A DNA stretch of 64,000 nt from JANMAT01 sp031359995 (GTDB taxonomy: Bacteria; Actinomycetota; Acidimicrobiia; Acidimicrobiales; Ilumatobacteraceae). Below are positions 15,977 through 24,917 of this stretch, one piece after another; within the stretch, counting starts at the first letter, position 1, and every line of letters starts with the position of its first letter. Location of the stretch: assembly GCA_031359995.1 (NCBI GenBank), contig JANMAT010000075.1:1-64000 (forward strand). The letters run 5' to 3'. Below the pieces are notes generated by a model. It saw only the letters and a program-made list of their open reading frames with translations. It was not told where the DNA came from and ran no database searches. Position numbers and translations under genes: made by a program.

Positions 15977-17505
15977 GCGGCGCGCGCTCCGCGGCCGAGT
16001 CACAGCTCTTCGACCACCTGCGGATCGTCCGCCGCTTCTGGCGGTGGATCGGTGCCGGGGTGCTCCTGGTGGGCGTGATCGCGTACGTGAGCGAGGCCAG
16101 CAAGCCGGTCACCTACCAGGCCACAACCGACGTGCGCTTCGTCGTGCCCGAGGTGGCCACGTCGGGCAGCTCGGCACGCGACAGCGCCGACCTCCTCGGC
16201 AGCACCTACGCCAGTGCGGCCACGAGCGAGGCCTTCGCCACGCGGGTGCGCGATGCCGGCGCCGGCGGCGTCACCCTGCGCGAGCTGCGCAAACGGCTGA
16301 CCATCGCGACCAAGGCCATCCCCGGCTTCATCCAGGTCACCGCCACCGACCCGACGGCCACCGGTGCCGCCGCGCTCACCGATCTGGCCGCCGCCCAGCT
16401 CGTGAACCTCATCAACCAGGACCAGGACCGGGTCGCCGCGTCGGTCGTGGCACCGCTCGAGACCCAGCTCACCAAGATCGACGCGTCCCTGGCCGTCACC
16501 GGCCTGTCCGACACCGAGCGCAGCGAACTGCAGCAGCAGCGCCGCGAGATCGACCGCTCCGTCGCCGACGCCCAGCAGAAGGTGCGGGCCACCGTCGTGG
16601 CCCCCGACCCCGCCAGCGTGCCCCGCACGCCGATCGCACCCAACCCCGTGCGCCGCGGGCTCACCATGGCCGTGCTGGCCTTCGTGCTCACCACCGAGGC
16701 GTTCGTGCTGGGCCGCTACCTGCGGGGTTCGCTGCCGCTGGGTGACCCGGCCGGTGAGCTCGGCCGCATCGTGGGCGCCCCCGTGCTCGAGCTCGGCGCG
16801 GTGCGTCGGCGCCAGCCGTCCACGCCTGTGCTGCCGTTCGTCGTGCAGCACCTCGAGGGCCGCCCGGTCGTCACCGTCGTCCAGCGCAACGGCGAGCCCA
16901 CCACCCTGCCCGGATCGCTCGTCGCCGATGCGCTGTCACGGGCCGGCTCGCGGGTCATCGTGGTGGACGCCGACCTGCGCTCGCCGCTGCTCCACCAGGA
17001 TCTCCACCTGCCGCTCAGCCCCGGGTTGGTCGAGGTCGCCACCGGGCAGGAGCGCCTGAACCACGCGGTGCACCGCTCGCCCACGGGTAGCGGGGCCGTG
17101 GTGCTCAGCGCCGGTGCGCTCGAGGACAACAACTCGCTGGCCCTCGCGCTGCTCGGTAGCGGACCGCTCCAGTCGCTCATCGAGCGCACCGGGGCCGACA
17201 CGACCGTGGTGCTCACCAACTCGGCGACCACGCTCGAGGACGCGCTGCTCGTGGTGCACCAGTTCCCCGAAGCCGTCATGTTCGCTGTCGACGTGCGCAC
17301 GGCCCGTCGGGCCGACATCATCGAGACGGTGCGGGTCATCCGCTCCATCGGCGGCAACATCGTGGGCGTCCTGTGCGTGCACTCCAACGGCTCGGCGTGG
17401 ACGCCACCGTGGACGCGTCGCCGCCGCCAGGCCGATGCCGTGGCGCTGGCGGCCGAGCTCGACGCGTTCCACGCGGCTTCGTCGGCTTCGTCGGCGTCAG
17501 CATGA
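15973..17505 (+). CDS. Wzz-like chain-length protein with degenerate BY-kinase domain
   Basis: 510 residues. It has an N-terminal membrane helix (about 20-38), a periplasmic Wzz-type region with coiled coil (LTKIDASLAV... ELQQQRREIDRSVADAQQKV), a second helix near 225-240, then a cytoplasmic P-loop-like domain. Where BY-kinases have Walker A (GEGKST) this protein reads QRNGEPTTLPGS (about residues 303-314), without the lysine. Walker A' VIVVDADLRSP survives, but the Walker B region reads VVLTNSATTLEDA and no C-terminal tyrosine cluster exists. It probably sets chain length or export without tyrosine kinase activity. The TTG start overlaps the previous stop; its own stop overlaps the next ATG. 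Confidence 0.85.
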   Translation: MSGARSAAESQLFDHLRIVRRFWRWIGAGVLLVGVIAYVSEASKPVTYQATTDVRFVVPEVATSGSSARDSADLLGSTYASAATSEAFATRVRDAGAGGVTLRELRKRLTIATKAIPGFIQVTATDPTATGAAALTDLAAAQLVNLINQDQDRVAASVVAPLETQLTKIDASLAVTGLSDTERSELQQQRREIDRSVADAQQKVRATVVAPDPASVPRTPIAPNPVRRGLTMAVLAFVLTTEAFVLGRYLRGSLPLGDPAGELGRIVGAPVLELGAVRRRQPSTPVLPFVVQHLEGRPVVTVVQRNGEPTTLPGSLVADALSRAGSRVIVVDADLRSPLLHQDLHLPLSPGLVEVATGQERLNHAVHRSPTGSGAVVLSAGALEDNNSLALALLGSGPLQSLIERTGADTTVVLTNSATTLEDALLVVHQFPEAVMFAVDVRTARRADIIETVRVIRSIGGNIVGVLCVHSNGSAWTPPWTRRRRQADAVALAAELDAFHAASSASSASA

Positions 17506-18608
17506 AGATCGCGCTCGTGCACGAGCGCCTCACCGAGCTCGGTGGATCCGAGCGCGTGGTCGGGGCGCTGGCCGCGCTGTGGCCCGAGGCGCCGTTGTAC
17601 GTGCCCATCGCCGACCGCTCGTCGCCCATGCCCGGGCTGGAGCACACCGACATCCGCACGAGCTGGCTGCAGCACGCCTACCGCGGTGGGCCGCGCTACA
17701 GCTACCTGCTGCCGGCGCTGCCCATGGCCATGGCCACCACGCGCATCGATGCCGACGTGATCGTGACGAGCCACCACGCGTTCGCCAACCGAATCCGTGC
17801 CCGCCGGGCCGGCACCCCGATCGTCAGCTACACCCACAGTCCGGGCCGCTGGATGTGGGACGCCCGTATGCGGCGCGGCGAGCTCGGAGGTGCCGTCGGG
17901 TCGGCCGTGCTCGGCGCCTTCGCCGCCACCCAGCGCGGGTCCGACCGGCGCGCCGCCGGGCGCGTCCACACCGTGGTGGCCAACTCCACCGCCGTGGCCG
18001 AACGGGTGCAGCGATGGTGGGGCCGCGATGCGGTGATCGTGCACCCGCCGGTCGAGACGACGTTCCACACCTACGAACCATCGATCGACCGGGAGGACTT
18101 CTTCCTCGTGGCCGGTCGGCTGGTGCCCTACAAGCGTCCCGAGATCGCCGTCGCCGCGGCCGAGCGCGCCGGCGTGCGCCTGGTGGTGGCCGGTGACGGC
18201 CGGGCCCGCTCTGCGGTCGATGCTGCCGCCGGACCGAACACCACCGTGCTCGGCCCGGTCGACGACGACACGCTGCGCGACCTGTACCGTCGCTGCCGCG
18301 CCCTGGTGTTCCCGGGTGTCGAGGACTTCGGCATCATCCCGGTCGAGGCCATGGCCTGTGGGGCGCCGGTGGTGGCGCTGGGCGAGGGTGGGGCGCGCGA
18401 CACGGTGGTCCCCGGCGTCAGCGGTGTCCTCGTGCCCGCCGGTCCCGAGGGTGACGGGGCGCTCATCGCCTCGTTCGCCGAAGCGCTGCGGCGCTTCGAG
18501 CCCGGCGCTTTCCCGCCGGCCACCGTCGTGGCCCATGCCGCGCGCTTCTCCACCGCGGTGTTCCAGCGGAGCATGGCCGAGGTGGTAGCCGACGCGGTGC
18601 GGTCGTGA
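17502..18608 (+). CDS. family 4 glycosyltransferase
   Basis: 368 residues, GT-B fold. The N-terminal Rossmann half starts at MKIALVHERLTELGGSERVV, with the donor/acceptor glycine loop. The C-terminal half has FFLVAGRLVPYKRPEIAV, VVAGDG and EDFGIIPVEAMACGAPVVAL, which includes the E-x7-E motif of retaining GT4 enzymes. It is cytoplasmic or peripheral to the membrane and probably adds a sugar to the lipid-linked repeat unit. It is coupled to the Wzz-like gene by an ATGA overlap. Sugar specificity cannot be read. Confidence 0.9.
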   Translation: MKIALVHERLTELGGSERVVGALAALWPEAPLYVPIADRSSPMPGLEHTDIRTSWLQHAYRGGPRYSYLLPALPMAMATTRIDADVIVTSHHAFANRIRARRAGTPIVSYTHSPGRWMWDARMRRGELGGAVGSAVLGAFAATQRGSDRRAAGRVHTVVANSTAVAERVQRWWGRDAVIVHPPVETTFHTYEPSIDREDFFLVAGRLVPYKRPEIAVAAAERAGVRLVVAGDGRARSAVDAAAGPNTTVLGPVDDDTLRDLYRRCRALVFPGVEDFGIIPVEAMACGAPVVALGEGGARDTVVPGVSGVLVPAGPEGDGALIASFAEALRRFEPGAFPPATVVAHAARFSTAVFQRSMAEVVADAVRS

Positions 18609-18619
18609 CGTCGCCGCCG

Positions 18620-19813
18620 TCAGGTGTGCAGCAGCGTCGTGAGCGCGTCGAAGGCCGGCTTCGGGGAGCCATCGAACCGGCGCAACCCGAACTGGCTCTC
18701 GATGTCCTTGCCGTCGACGCCCGAGTCGCGTTGGGTGAACACGAACGTGCGCTGCACCCACGGCAGCGTGCGCGCGGTGGCCACCGCGTCGACCACGATC
18801 TCGGCCTGGCGATCCTCGCCCACGGCCCGGCTGCTCGTGCCGGTGGGCGCGCCCACCTCGGTGAGCCACAGAGGGCGGGCGTCCATGCCGGCGCGGGTGA
18901 GCACGTCGTGCACGAGGGGCAGACGTACGAAGGTGTTCCACGTCGCGGTCGAAGTGTCGGACGGCAGCGCCGGGTACGAGTACGGGTGCACGCCGACCGC
19001 GTCGAAGTGGGCGCCGACATCGGCGTCGACGACACCCTGCAGGAAGGTGACCGGCGAGATCTCGTTGCCGTTGGCGGCATCGACGGCCGGGGCGAGACCG
19101 CCGGTGACGATGGTGGCCGCGGGTGCCGCGGCGCGAATGGCCGGCGCCACCGCGGCGAGCAGCTCGGCGTAGCCCTGGGCCGAGGGCTTCGGGGTCCAGA
19201 AGTTACGGCTGTTGGGTTCGTTCCAGACCTCCCACGTGATCACGCCGGCGGCGGCGTAGCGGGTAGCGGCGAGGATGGCGAACGCGGCCATGTCGGAGGG
19301 GTCGGTGGGCGGGTGCTTGTCGTTGGTGCCGCGGGGTCGGGCCCACGGGGGCGTGTAGGCGATGAGGCCGAGCACGTCGAGCCGCTGGGCGCGCGCGGCG
19401 GCCACGGCGCGGTCGACGTACCGCCAGAGGTAGATGCCCCGCTCGGGCTCCATGGCCGACCAGTCGACGTCGATGCGCACCCAGCCGGCGCCGGACGCGT
19501 AGATCGCGGCCATGTCGGCGGCGAGCACGGCGTCGTCCTCGTCGAGCGACGAGTAGCTGAGCGAGAAGCCGACGTCCGGCCGTACGGGCGGGGCCAACGT
19601 GGTCGTCGTGGTCGGCGCCAGGGTCGTCGCCTCCTCGGTACCGGGAACGGGTGGCGCGCTGCTGGTCGTGAGCGGCGGGAGCACGCGGGTGGTCGATGGG
19701 GTGAGCGCCCGCGTGTCGTGCACGTGGGCGTCGGGCGCGGCGGTGCCGCCGCACGCGGCGGCCACGAGCGCGACGAGCGCGGTCACCAGAACGGTTCGAC
19801 GCACGCAGCCCAT
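18620..19813 (-). CDS. glycoside hydrolase lipoprotein (cellulase-like TIM barrel)
   Basis: 397 residues. The signal sequence ends in the lipobox LVAAAC (C21), followed by a T/P-rich linker and a clan-A (GH5/GH39-like) barrel. The acid/base is E199 in WEVWNEPN and the likely nucleophile is E319 in LWLTEVGAP. It should sit outside the membrane as a lipoprotein and could trim or release the polysaccharide made by this locus. ATG 19813 is chosen over GTG 19819 because TAGCCT on the minus strand (19828-19823) then lies 9 nt upstream. It is transcribed against its neighbours. Confidence 0.85.
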   Translation of the reverse strand: MGCVRRTVLVTALVALVAAACGGTAAPDAHVHDTRALTPSTTRVLPPLTTSSAPPVPGTEEATTLAPTTTTTLAPPVRPDVGFSLSYSSLDEDDAVLAADMAAIYASGAGWVRIDVDWSAMEPERGIYLWRYVDRAVAAARAQRLDVLGLIAYTPPWARPRGTNDKHPPTDPSDMAAFAILAATRYAAAGVITWEVWNEPNSRNFWTPKPSAQGYAELLAAVAPAIRAAAPAATIVTGGLAPAVDAANGNEISPVTFLQGVVDADVGAHFDAVGVHPYSYPALPSDTSTATWNTFVRLPLVHDVLTRAGMDARPLWLTEVGAPTGTSSRAVGEDRQAEIVVDAVATARTLPWVQRTFVFTQRDSGVDGKDIESQFGLRRFDGSPKPAFDALTTLLHT

Positions 19814-19822
19814 GGGCACGCC

Positions 19823-19828
19823 AGGCTA
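19823..19828 (-). promoter_or_regulatory. -10 box TAGCCT of the glycosidase gene
   Basis: TAGCCT on the minus strand lies 9 nt before ATG 19813, fitting a leaderless or near-leaderless transcript. Confidence 0.4.
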
Positions 19829-19893
19829 GCCAGGTACACCGGCCGACCTGCGGGCGCGGCGGCCGATCTCTCCTCTCTCCGGGCAGGGCAACC

Positions 19894-20976
19894 ATGAGCG
19901 CGTTCACCATCGATGAGATCACCACCGCGGCCGGTCTGCAGGCCGTGGCCGGCGAGTGGGGTGCGCTCTGCGACGCGGCGCCGGCGGGTCCGTTCGGCAT
20001 CCCCGCCGTGGCCCTCGCCTGGTGGGATCACCTGGGGCGGGGGCGCCCGCTGGTGGTGACCGCGCGCGACGCTGCCGGACGGCTCGTGGGGCTCGCCCCG
20101 CTGCACGAGCGCCGCCTCGCCGGCCTCGATGTGGTGCGCTGGTTGGGCTTCGGTCTCGGTGCGGTCGGCGAGGTGCTCACCGCACCGGGGGTCGACGATG
20201 TGAGTGTGGCGATCTGGCAGCACCTGTCGGGCTCGCCCCGGCGCGTGCTGCAGCTCATCGAGTACCGCCACGGTGGCCAAGGTCTCGACGCGCTGCGCCG
20301 CAGCGCGGCGTGGCAGGTGGGCGCCGAGCTGCGTGATGCCTGCCCGGTGGTCGACGCCTGCGGCCATGCCGATGTCGCGGCGTTCCTCGCCGAGCCGGGC
20401 CGGCGCAAGCTGCGCCAGAACCTGGCCCGCTACGACCGCCAGGCCGACCGCGACGAGGTGGCGTTGACGGTCGAGGTGCACACCACGGCCGAGGCGATCG
20501 AGGGCGTGGTGGGCGACCTCACGGTCATCCACGACAAAGCCGAGGAGGCCCACCCGCGCCTGCACTTCCTGGCCGAGCCGTGGCGCCCGTTCACGATCGA
20601 CGCGCTGCGCCGGTGCGCGGCCGAAGGTCGCGTGGCCGCGTTCATCGTCCGTCTCGGCGGGCGGCCCGTGGGCCTCCACGTCGTGCTCACCACCGGCAGT
20701 ACGGCGTATGCGTGGCTGGCGCGCTACGACCCTTCGGCATCGGCCTACGCGCCCGGTCACATCATGCTGCGCGCCGTCGTCGGTTGGGCGATCGAACGAG
20801 GCTTCCCGACGCTCGACCTGCAGCTCGGCGACGACCCGTACAAGCTGCGGTGGTCGTCGTCCACCTACGACACGGTCGGCGTGCTGGCGGCGGCGCCGGG
20901 CCGGCTGACCCGCGGCCGCGTGCAATTGCGGGCCGTCGATGTGGCCCACGCGGCCAAGGCTCGCCTGACGCGCTAG
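19894..20976 (+). CDS. GNAT acetyltransferase (BioF2/CelD-like)
   Basis: 360 residues with two GNAT-like lobes, as in the BioF2-like/CelD/FemAB-related family. The C-terminal lobe has IVRLGGRPVGLHVVL, AYAPGHIMLRAVVGWAIERG and LDLQLGDDPYKLRW. Members often modify polysaccharides or peptidoglycan with acyl or aminoacyl groups; the substrate here is unknown. It is probably part of the polysaccharide locus. Its TAG stop shares the same four bases (CTAG) with the stop of the convergent JmjC-like gene. Confidence 0.8.
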   Translation: MSAFTIDEITTAAGLQAVAGEWGALCDAAPAGPFGIPAVALAWWDHLGRGRPLVVTARDAAGRLVGLAPLHERRLAGLDVVRWLGFGLGAVGEVLTAPGVDDVSVAIWQHLSGSPRRVLQLIEYRHGGQGLDALRRSAAWQVGAELRDACPVVDACGHADVAAFLAEPGRRKLRQNLARYDRQADRDEVALTVEVHTTAEAIEGVVGDLTVIHDKAEEAHPRLHFLAEPWRPFTIDALRRCAAEGRVAAFIVRLGGRPVGLHVVLTTGSTAYAWLARYDPSASAYAPGHIMLRAVVGWAIERGFPTLDLQLGDDPYKLRWSSSTYDTVGVLAAAPGRLTRGRVQLRAVDVAHAAKARLTR

Positions 20977-21905
20977 CGGCGGATCCTGCCCAGCAGTGGC
21001 TTGGCCACGCGCCAACCGTCGACGGCGATGGCCTTGGCCCTGTCGGCCACGCCCGACGCGCCCGGCGGGCGCGGCGACAGGCCGGCACCGCGCAGGTGGG
21101 CGTTGAAGGCGTACACCTTCGCGGTGCGGTCGAGGTCGGCGTCGTGGAACACGAGCGAGAACGAGATGGCGAGGCTGGCGGTGTTCTCCACGAGGTGGAG
21201 CGCGGGCGGCGGTACGTACAGACCGTCGCCCGGGTTCAGGGTGTGCACCACGGCGTTCACCGGCGCGAAGTTCGTGCTGCCGTACTCCTCGCCGTACATG
21301 CCCTCGAACGTACGGTGCTCGCGCTCGGCATCGGGGAAGTCGCCGGTGGTGAAGTGCTTCGTGCCGCGGATCTGGAAGAACAGGTTGTGCTCGTGGTCGA
21401 CGTGGGCGGGGGTCACCGCGCCGGTGGCACCGATGAACACGTAGCCCTCGGGTCGGTAGGCGCGGTTGGCGTCCGTGCCCACCAGGGCGCAGAACTCGCC
21501 GAACAGACCGTCGGTGAGGCGCCGGTACGCCGGCACGGTCTCCACGTGACGCATGGCCATCCAACGGCCGTCGCGCTCGGCGTGCAGCACCAACGAGGAG
21601 GGCGCATCGGTGGGCGCGCCCGGGGCACCGAGCAACGTGGTCACGCGCTTGGCCACCACCTGGGGCGCGGTGGCGGCGGTGACCTCGATCTGCTCGGGCT
21701 TCAGCCGGTCGGCCATCTCGGCGAGGCCCTCCAGGCTGAGGAGCGGCTCGTCGACCAGACGGTGGGCGAACTCCAGCGCCCGGCGGCCGCCGTGGCGTTG
21801 CCACTGCTCGGGGGTGAGGTCGAAGCTCGGGGTCAGGATCGTCACGATTGCCTCCAGCGGCGAGCGGCGCCCCGCCGGCGACCGCGGTTCGGTGGGTGGT
21901 GTCAT
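20973..21905 (-). CDS. JmjC/cupin-like oxygenase-type protein
   Basis: 310 residues. The central part has a cupin-like core with iron-ligand pattern HVDHEHN (H-x-D), then FFQIRGTKHFTTGDF and the distal histidine in VPPPALHLVEN. This matches 2-oxoglutarate/Fe(II)-type JmjC-like hydroxylases (PF13621 group). An N-terminal helical part begins ILTPSFDLTPEQWQRHGGRR. The substrate is unknown; a modifying role on a protein or small molecule linked to envelope synthesis is possible. ATG 21905 overlaps the deacetylase stop in ATGA, so it is the last gene of a minus-strand chain of glycan genes. Confidence 0.8.
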   Translation of the reverse strand: MTPPTEPRSPAGRRSPLEAIVTILTPSFDLTPEQWQRHGGRRALEFAHRLVDEPLLSLEGLAEMADRLKPEQIEVTAATAPQVVAKRVTTLLGAPGAPTDAPSSLVLHAERDGRWMAMRHVETVPAYRRLTDGLFGEFCALVGTDANRAYRPEGYVFIGATGAVTPAHVDHEHNLFFQIRGTKHFTTGDFPDAEREHRTFEGMYGEEYGSTNFAPVNAVVHTLNPGDGLYVPPPALHLVENTASLAISFSLVFHDADLDRTAKVYAFNAHLRGAGLSPRPPGASGVADRAKAIAVDGWRVAKPLLGRIRR

Positions 21906-22714
21906 GTTCGCGCGCCGTCGGGTCCGACGGCGTCGAGTTGATGGTCGGGCCAGAGCGCCGGCGGCCGGGCCAGGTGGCGGGCGAGAGCCACCGCGGTCAT
22001 GCCGGCGTGCGCGGTGAACCGCGGGATGCGCATCGGGTCGTCGCCGGGCCGCAGGCGGCCGTTCAGGAACGTGACCGCGGCACCGAATCCGGCGTTGGTG
22101 GCGGCGGTGCGCACCGCGGGGGAGTGGTGCCCCGATGGGTAGGCGAGCAGGTTGGCCGATGCGCCGAAGGTGTCGCGCAACAGGGCGCGGCTGTGGGCCA
22201 GATCGGCGTGCAGCACATCCGGCGCCAGCGCCGGGAGCGACGCGTGGACGCTCGAGTGGGAGTGCAGATCGACACCGGCCGCCTTGGCCTCGCGCAGCTC
22301 GTCGGCCGTCATGGTGCGCACGGCCCCGGGCCACCACGGCGGGCTCACCCCGATGGCGTCGGTGACGACGAACACGGTGGCAGGCACCTGCAGCTCCCGC
22401 AGAACGGGCAGGGCGTGGCGGTGCACGCCGACGAGCGCGTCGTCGAAGGTGATGGCGGCCAGCCCGTCGACGGGGCGGCCGCTCGCGAGGCGTTCGACGA
22501 TGTCGGCGAGGGCCACGATCTGCAGGCCGGCGCGGCGCACGGTGTCGATGTGGGCCCGCAACTGGGTGGCCGACACGGTGTAGTGCTCGTCACCGGGCTC
22601 GCCGTCGGCGCGCACGTCGTGGTAGCCGAGCACGGCGGCCCCGGCCGCGGCGCGGCGGGTGACGGCCATGCGGGCGAGGGCGGCGCCGTTGGCGCGCAGC
22701 GAGGTGAGGTTCAC
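21902..22714 (-). CDS. polysaccharide deacetylase (CE4-type)
   Basis: 270 residues with a NodB-like fold. Motif 1 is AITFDDA (metal-binding Asp pair) and motif 2 is HSHSSVHASL (H-S-x-x-H form). The substrate-side motif LLAYPSGHHSP follows. It would remove N-acetyl groups from amino sugars of a glycan. There is no clear signal peptide, only a modest hydrophobic N-terminus, so its location is uncertain. The GTG start overlaps the preceding glycosyltransferase stop in GTGA. Confidence 0.87.
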   Translation of the reverse strand: MNLTSLRANGAALARMAVTRRAAAGAAVLGYHDVRADGEPGDEHYTVSATQLRAHIDTVRRAGLQIVALADIVERLASGRPVDGLAAITFDDALVGVHRHALPVLRELQVPATVFVVTDAIGVSPPWWPGAVRTMTADELREAKAAGVDLHSHSSVHASLPALAPDVLHADLAHSRALLRDTFGASANLLAYPSGHHSPAVRTAATNAGFGAAVTFLNGRLRPGDDPMRIPRFTAHAGMTAVALARHLARPPALWPDHQLDAVGPDGART

Positions 22715-23835
22715 GGGGACTTCCTGCGCTGGGCCACCGCATCGGCGATGACATCGATGAGGCGGGCGGTGGACACGTCGGCGCGGTAGCGCTCGTCGAA
22801 GCGGGCCCGGCTGGCGGCGCCCATGCGGGCCCGTTCCGCGGGATCGCCGAGCACCCGATCGATGGCGCGGCGCAGGGCCGCCTCGTCGCCGATGGGTACC
22901 AGCAGCCCGCTCTGGCCGTCGGCGACCATCTCGCCCACCGCGCCCGTGTCGACGGCCACGACGGGTAGCCCGGCGGCCATCGCTTCGAGCACGGCGTTGG
23001 GGGCCTGGTCGATGGTGGACGGGAACACGAACGCCGCGGCGCTGCGCAACACGTCCCACAACCGTCCGTCACCCGGGCGGATGTCGCCGATCACGGTCAG
23101 GTTGCGGCCGGCGGCCACGGACTCGGGGGTCACCAGCACGAGCCGGCAGCGGTCGGCGAGCTCGCGCTGGTGGAGCGTGCGGAGCATCTCGCCGCCTTTG
23201 CGGCGCAGTTGGTTGCCCACGAACACCAGGGTCGGTAGGTCGGCCCCAGTGGTGCCGGGCGCCTCGGGGCTGGCGAACGCCGGTGCGGCGATGCCGAACG
23301 GGAACACGCGGATCTTGGTGGCGGCCACGCCGTAGTCGTCGCGCAGCGAGCGGGCGGCCCACTCGCTGTTGGCGACCACCGTGACGGCGGCGTCGTAGAC
23401 GCGTCGCTCGAACGGTTTGGTGAGCGCGACCGTGGCCGGCGTGAAGCGCGTGGGCATGCGGTACGGCAAGCGGTAGGCGTTGTTGGCGTTGGTCGTGTCG
23501 AGCGAGACGACGGTGGGCACCTTGGCCAGCACGTGGGTGGCGAGCAACCCGGCGTTGTGGGTGTAGATGTGCACGGCGTCGACGTGGGCGGCGCGCGAAC
23601 CCAGCCGCGCCCTCACCCAGGCACCGAGGGCCAGCTGGGCCCGCAGCGGCTGCAGGTCGAGATCGAGCCTTCCCAGCCCGGGCACCGCCGCGCCGGCCAG
23701 ACGGCGCAGGCCGCGCGGCGCGGGCACCGTGAGGAACTCGGCCTGCACGTCGTCGCGCTCGAGCAGGGCGTTGGCGAGGTGGTGGTGCACGGTGGCGTGG
23801 CCGCCGATGTTCTCGTTGACGAAGAGCACCCTCAT
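22711..23835 (-). CDS. family 4 glycosyltransferase
   Basis: 374 residues, GT-B fold. It starts MRVLFVNENIGGHATVHHHL. The C-terminal half has LVFVGNQLRRKGGEMLRTLH and VFPSTIDQAPNAVLEAMAAG, carrying the E-x7-E-type motif. It probably adds one sugar of the repeat unit. It is in a run of minus-strand genes joined by 4-nt overlaps at both ends (flippase, two glycosyltransferases, deacetylase, JmjC-like protein). Confidence 0.9.
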   Translation of the reverse strand: MRVLFVNENIGGHATVHHHLANALLERDDVQAEFLTVPAPRGLRRLAGAAVPGLGRLDLDLQPLRAQLALGAWVRARLGSRAAHVDAVHIYTHNAGLLATHVLAKVPTVVSLDTTNANNAYRLPYRMPTRFTPATVALTKPFERRVYDAAVTVVANSEWAARSLRDDYGVAATKIRVFPFGIAAPAFASPEAPGTTGADLPTLVFVGNQLRRKGGEMLRTLHQRELADRCRLVLVTPESVAAGRNLTVIGDIRPGDGRLWDVLRSAAAFVFPSTIDQAPNAVLEAMAAGLPVVAVDTGAVGEMVADGQSGLLVPIGDEAALRRAIDRVLGDPAERARMGAASRARFDERYRADVSTARLIDVIADAVAQRRKSP

Positions 23836-24917
23836 CGCGGCGTGGCCCCGTCGAGCACGTCGAGGAAGCGACGGGTGGTCTGGGCCAGCGTGTACTGCTC
23901 CGACACCGCGCGCCGCGCCGCGGCACCCATGCGGGCCCGCGCCGCCGGATCGGCCAGGAGGGTGCGCACCGCGCTGGCCATCGCCTCGGCGTGGCGTGGC
24001 GGCACGAGCACGCCGCCGTCGCCCAGCACCTCGGGCGAACCGCCGTGATCGGTGGCGATCACCGGCAGGCCGATGCTCATCGCATCGAGCACCGACAGGG
24101 GGGCCGCCTCCGGGTCGACGCTGGCGTTCACCGCCACCGTCCACCGGCGCATGGTGGCCAGCGGATCGCTCTGGTGGCCGAGGAAGCGCACCCGGCCCCG
24201 CAGGTCGGGCTGGTCGGCCCGGCGCTGCATGGCGGTGACGTGCCCGGCGTCCTTCGGGAAGTGGCCACCCATCACCTCGAGCACGGCGCCGGGCACGTGG
24301 GCCATGGCGTCGAGCAGCACGGCGTGCCCCTTCCACGGGGTGACCATGGCGTTGATGCCGACGATCGGCGGCAGGGTGGGCACGTCGTCGGTGGGTTCCA
24401 CCGGCCAGCGCGTCCCGTTGCGCACGACGACGACGGGGATGCCGCACTGCCGGGCCAGCGCGCCGGCGGCGTCGGACACGGCGATGCCGAGGTCGACGGT
24501 GGGCGCGCCGAGGCGCACCATCAGTTGCAGGTCCTTGCGCACCACCACGTCGTGGATGAGGTAGCACACCGGCACGGGGGGGCGGGCCAGGCGCAGCGCC
24601 GGCAGCGCCAGCAGCCCGTTGGCCAGCACGCGGTCGGCCTGCCGGGAGGCGGCGTGCAGCGTGCGCGCCGCCGGCAGCCAGCGGGCGACCATGGCCGACG
24701 CCGCCACGGGGCGGGGCCCGTCACCGAGCTTCAGCTCCGGCAGCCGAACCACGGGGATCGCCCGCTCGACCAGCGCGTCGCGGAGCGTGCCGTCGGGCGA
24801 CGCGCACCGCACCTGCCAGCCCGCTTCGCGGGCGGCCTCGAGGTAGTGCACCAGGACGCGCTCGGCCCCGGAGAACAGCCCGGTGTGCGAGACCGCCAGG
24901 AGACGACGGCCGCTCAC
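23832..24917 (-). CDS. family 4 glycosyltransferase
   Basis: 361 residues, GT-B. The N-terminus is SGRRLLAVSHTGLFSGAERV, with the glycine-rich donor loop. The C-terminal lobe has IVGINAMVTPWKGHAVLLDA and APLSVLDAMSIGLPVIATDH. GTG 24917 overlaps the flippase stop in GTGA and the gene ends in an ATGA overlap with the next glycosyltransferase. Acceptor and donor are unknown. Confidence 0.9.
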   Translation of the reverse strand: MSGRRLLAVSHTGLFSGAERVLVHYLEAAREAGWQVRCASPDGTLRDALVERAIPVVRLPELKLGDGPRPVAASAMVARWLPAARTLHAASRQADRVLANGLLALPALRLARPPVPVCYLIHDVVVRKDLQLMVRLGAPTVDLGIAVSDAAGALARQCGIPVVVVRNGTRWPVEPTDDVPTLPPIVGINAMVTPWKGHAVLLDAMAHVPGAVLEVMGGHFPKDAGHVTAMQRRADQPDLRGRVRFLGHQSDPLATMRRWTVAVNASVDPEAAPLSVLDAMSIGLPVIATDHGGSPEVLGDGGVLVPPRHAEAMASAVRTLLADPAARARMGAAARRAVSEQYTLAQTTRRFLDVLDGATPR

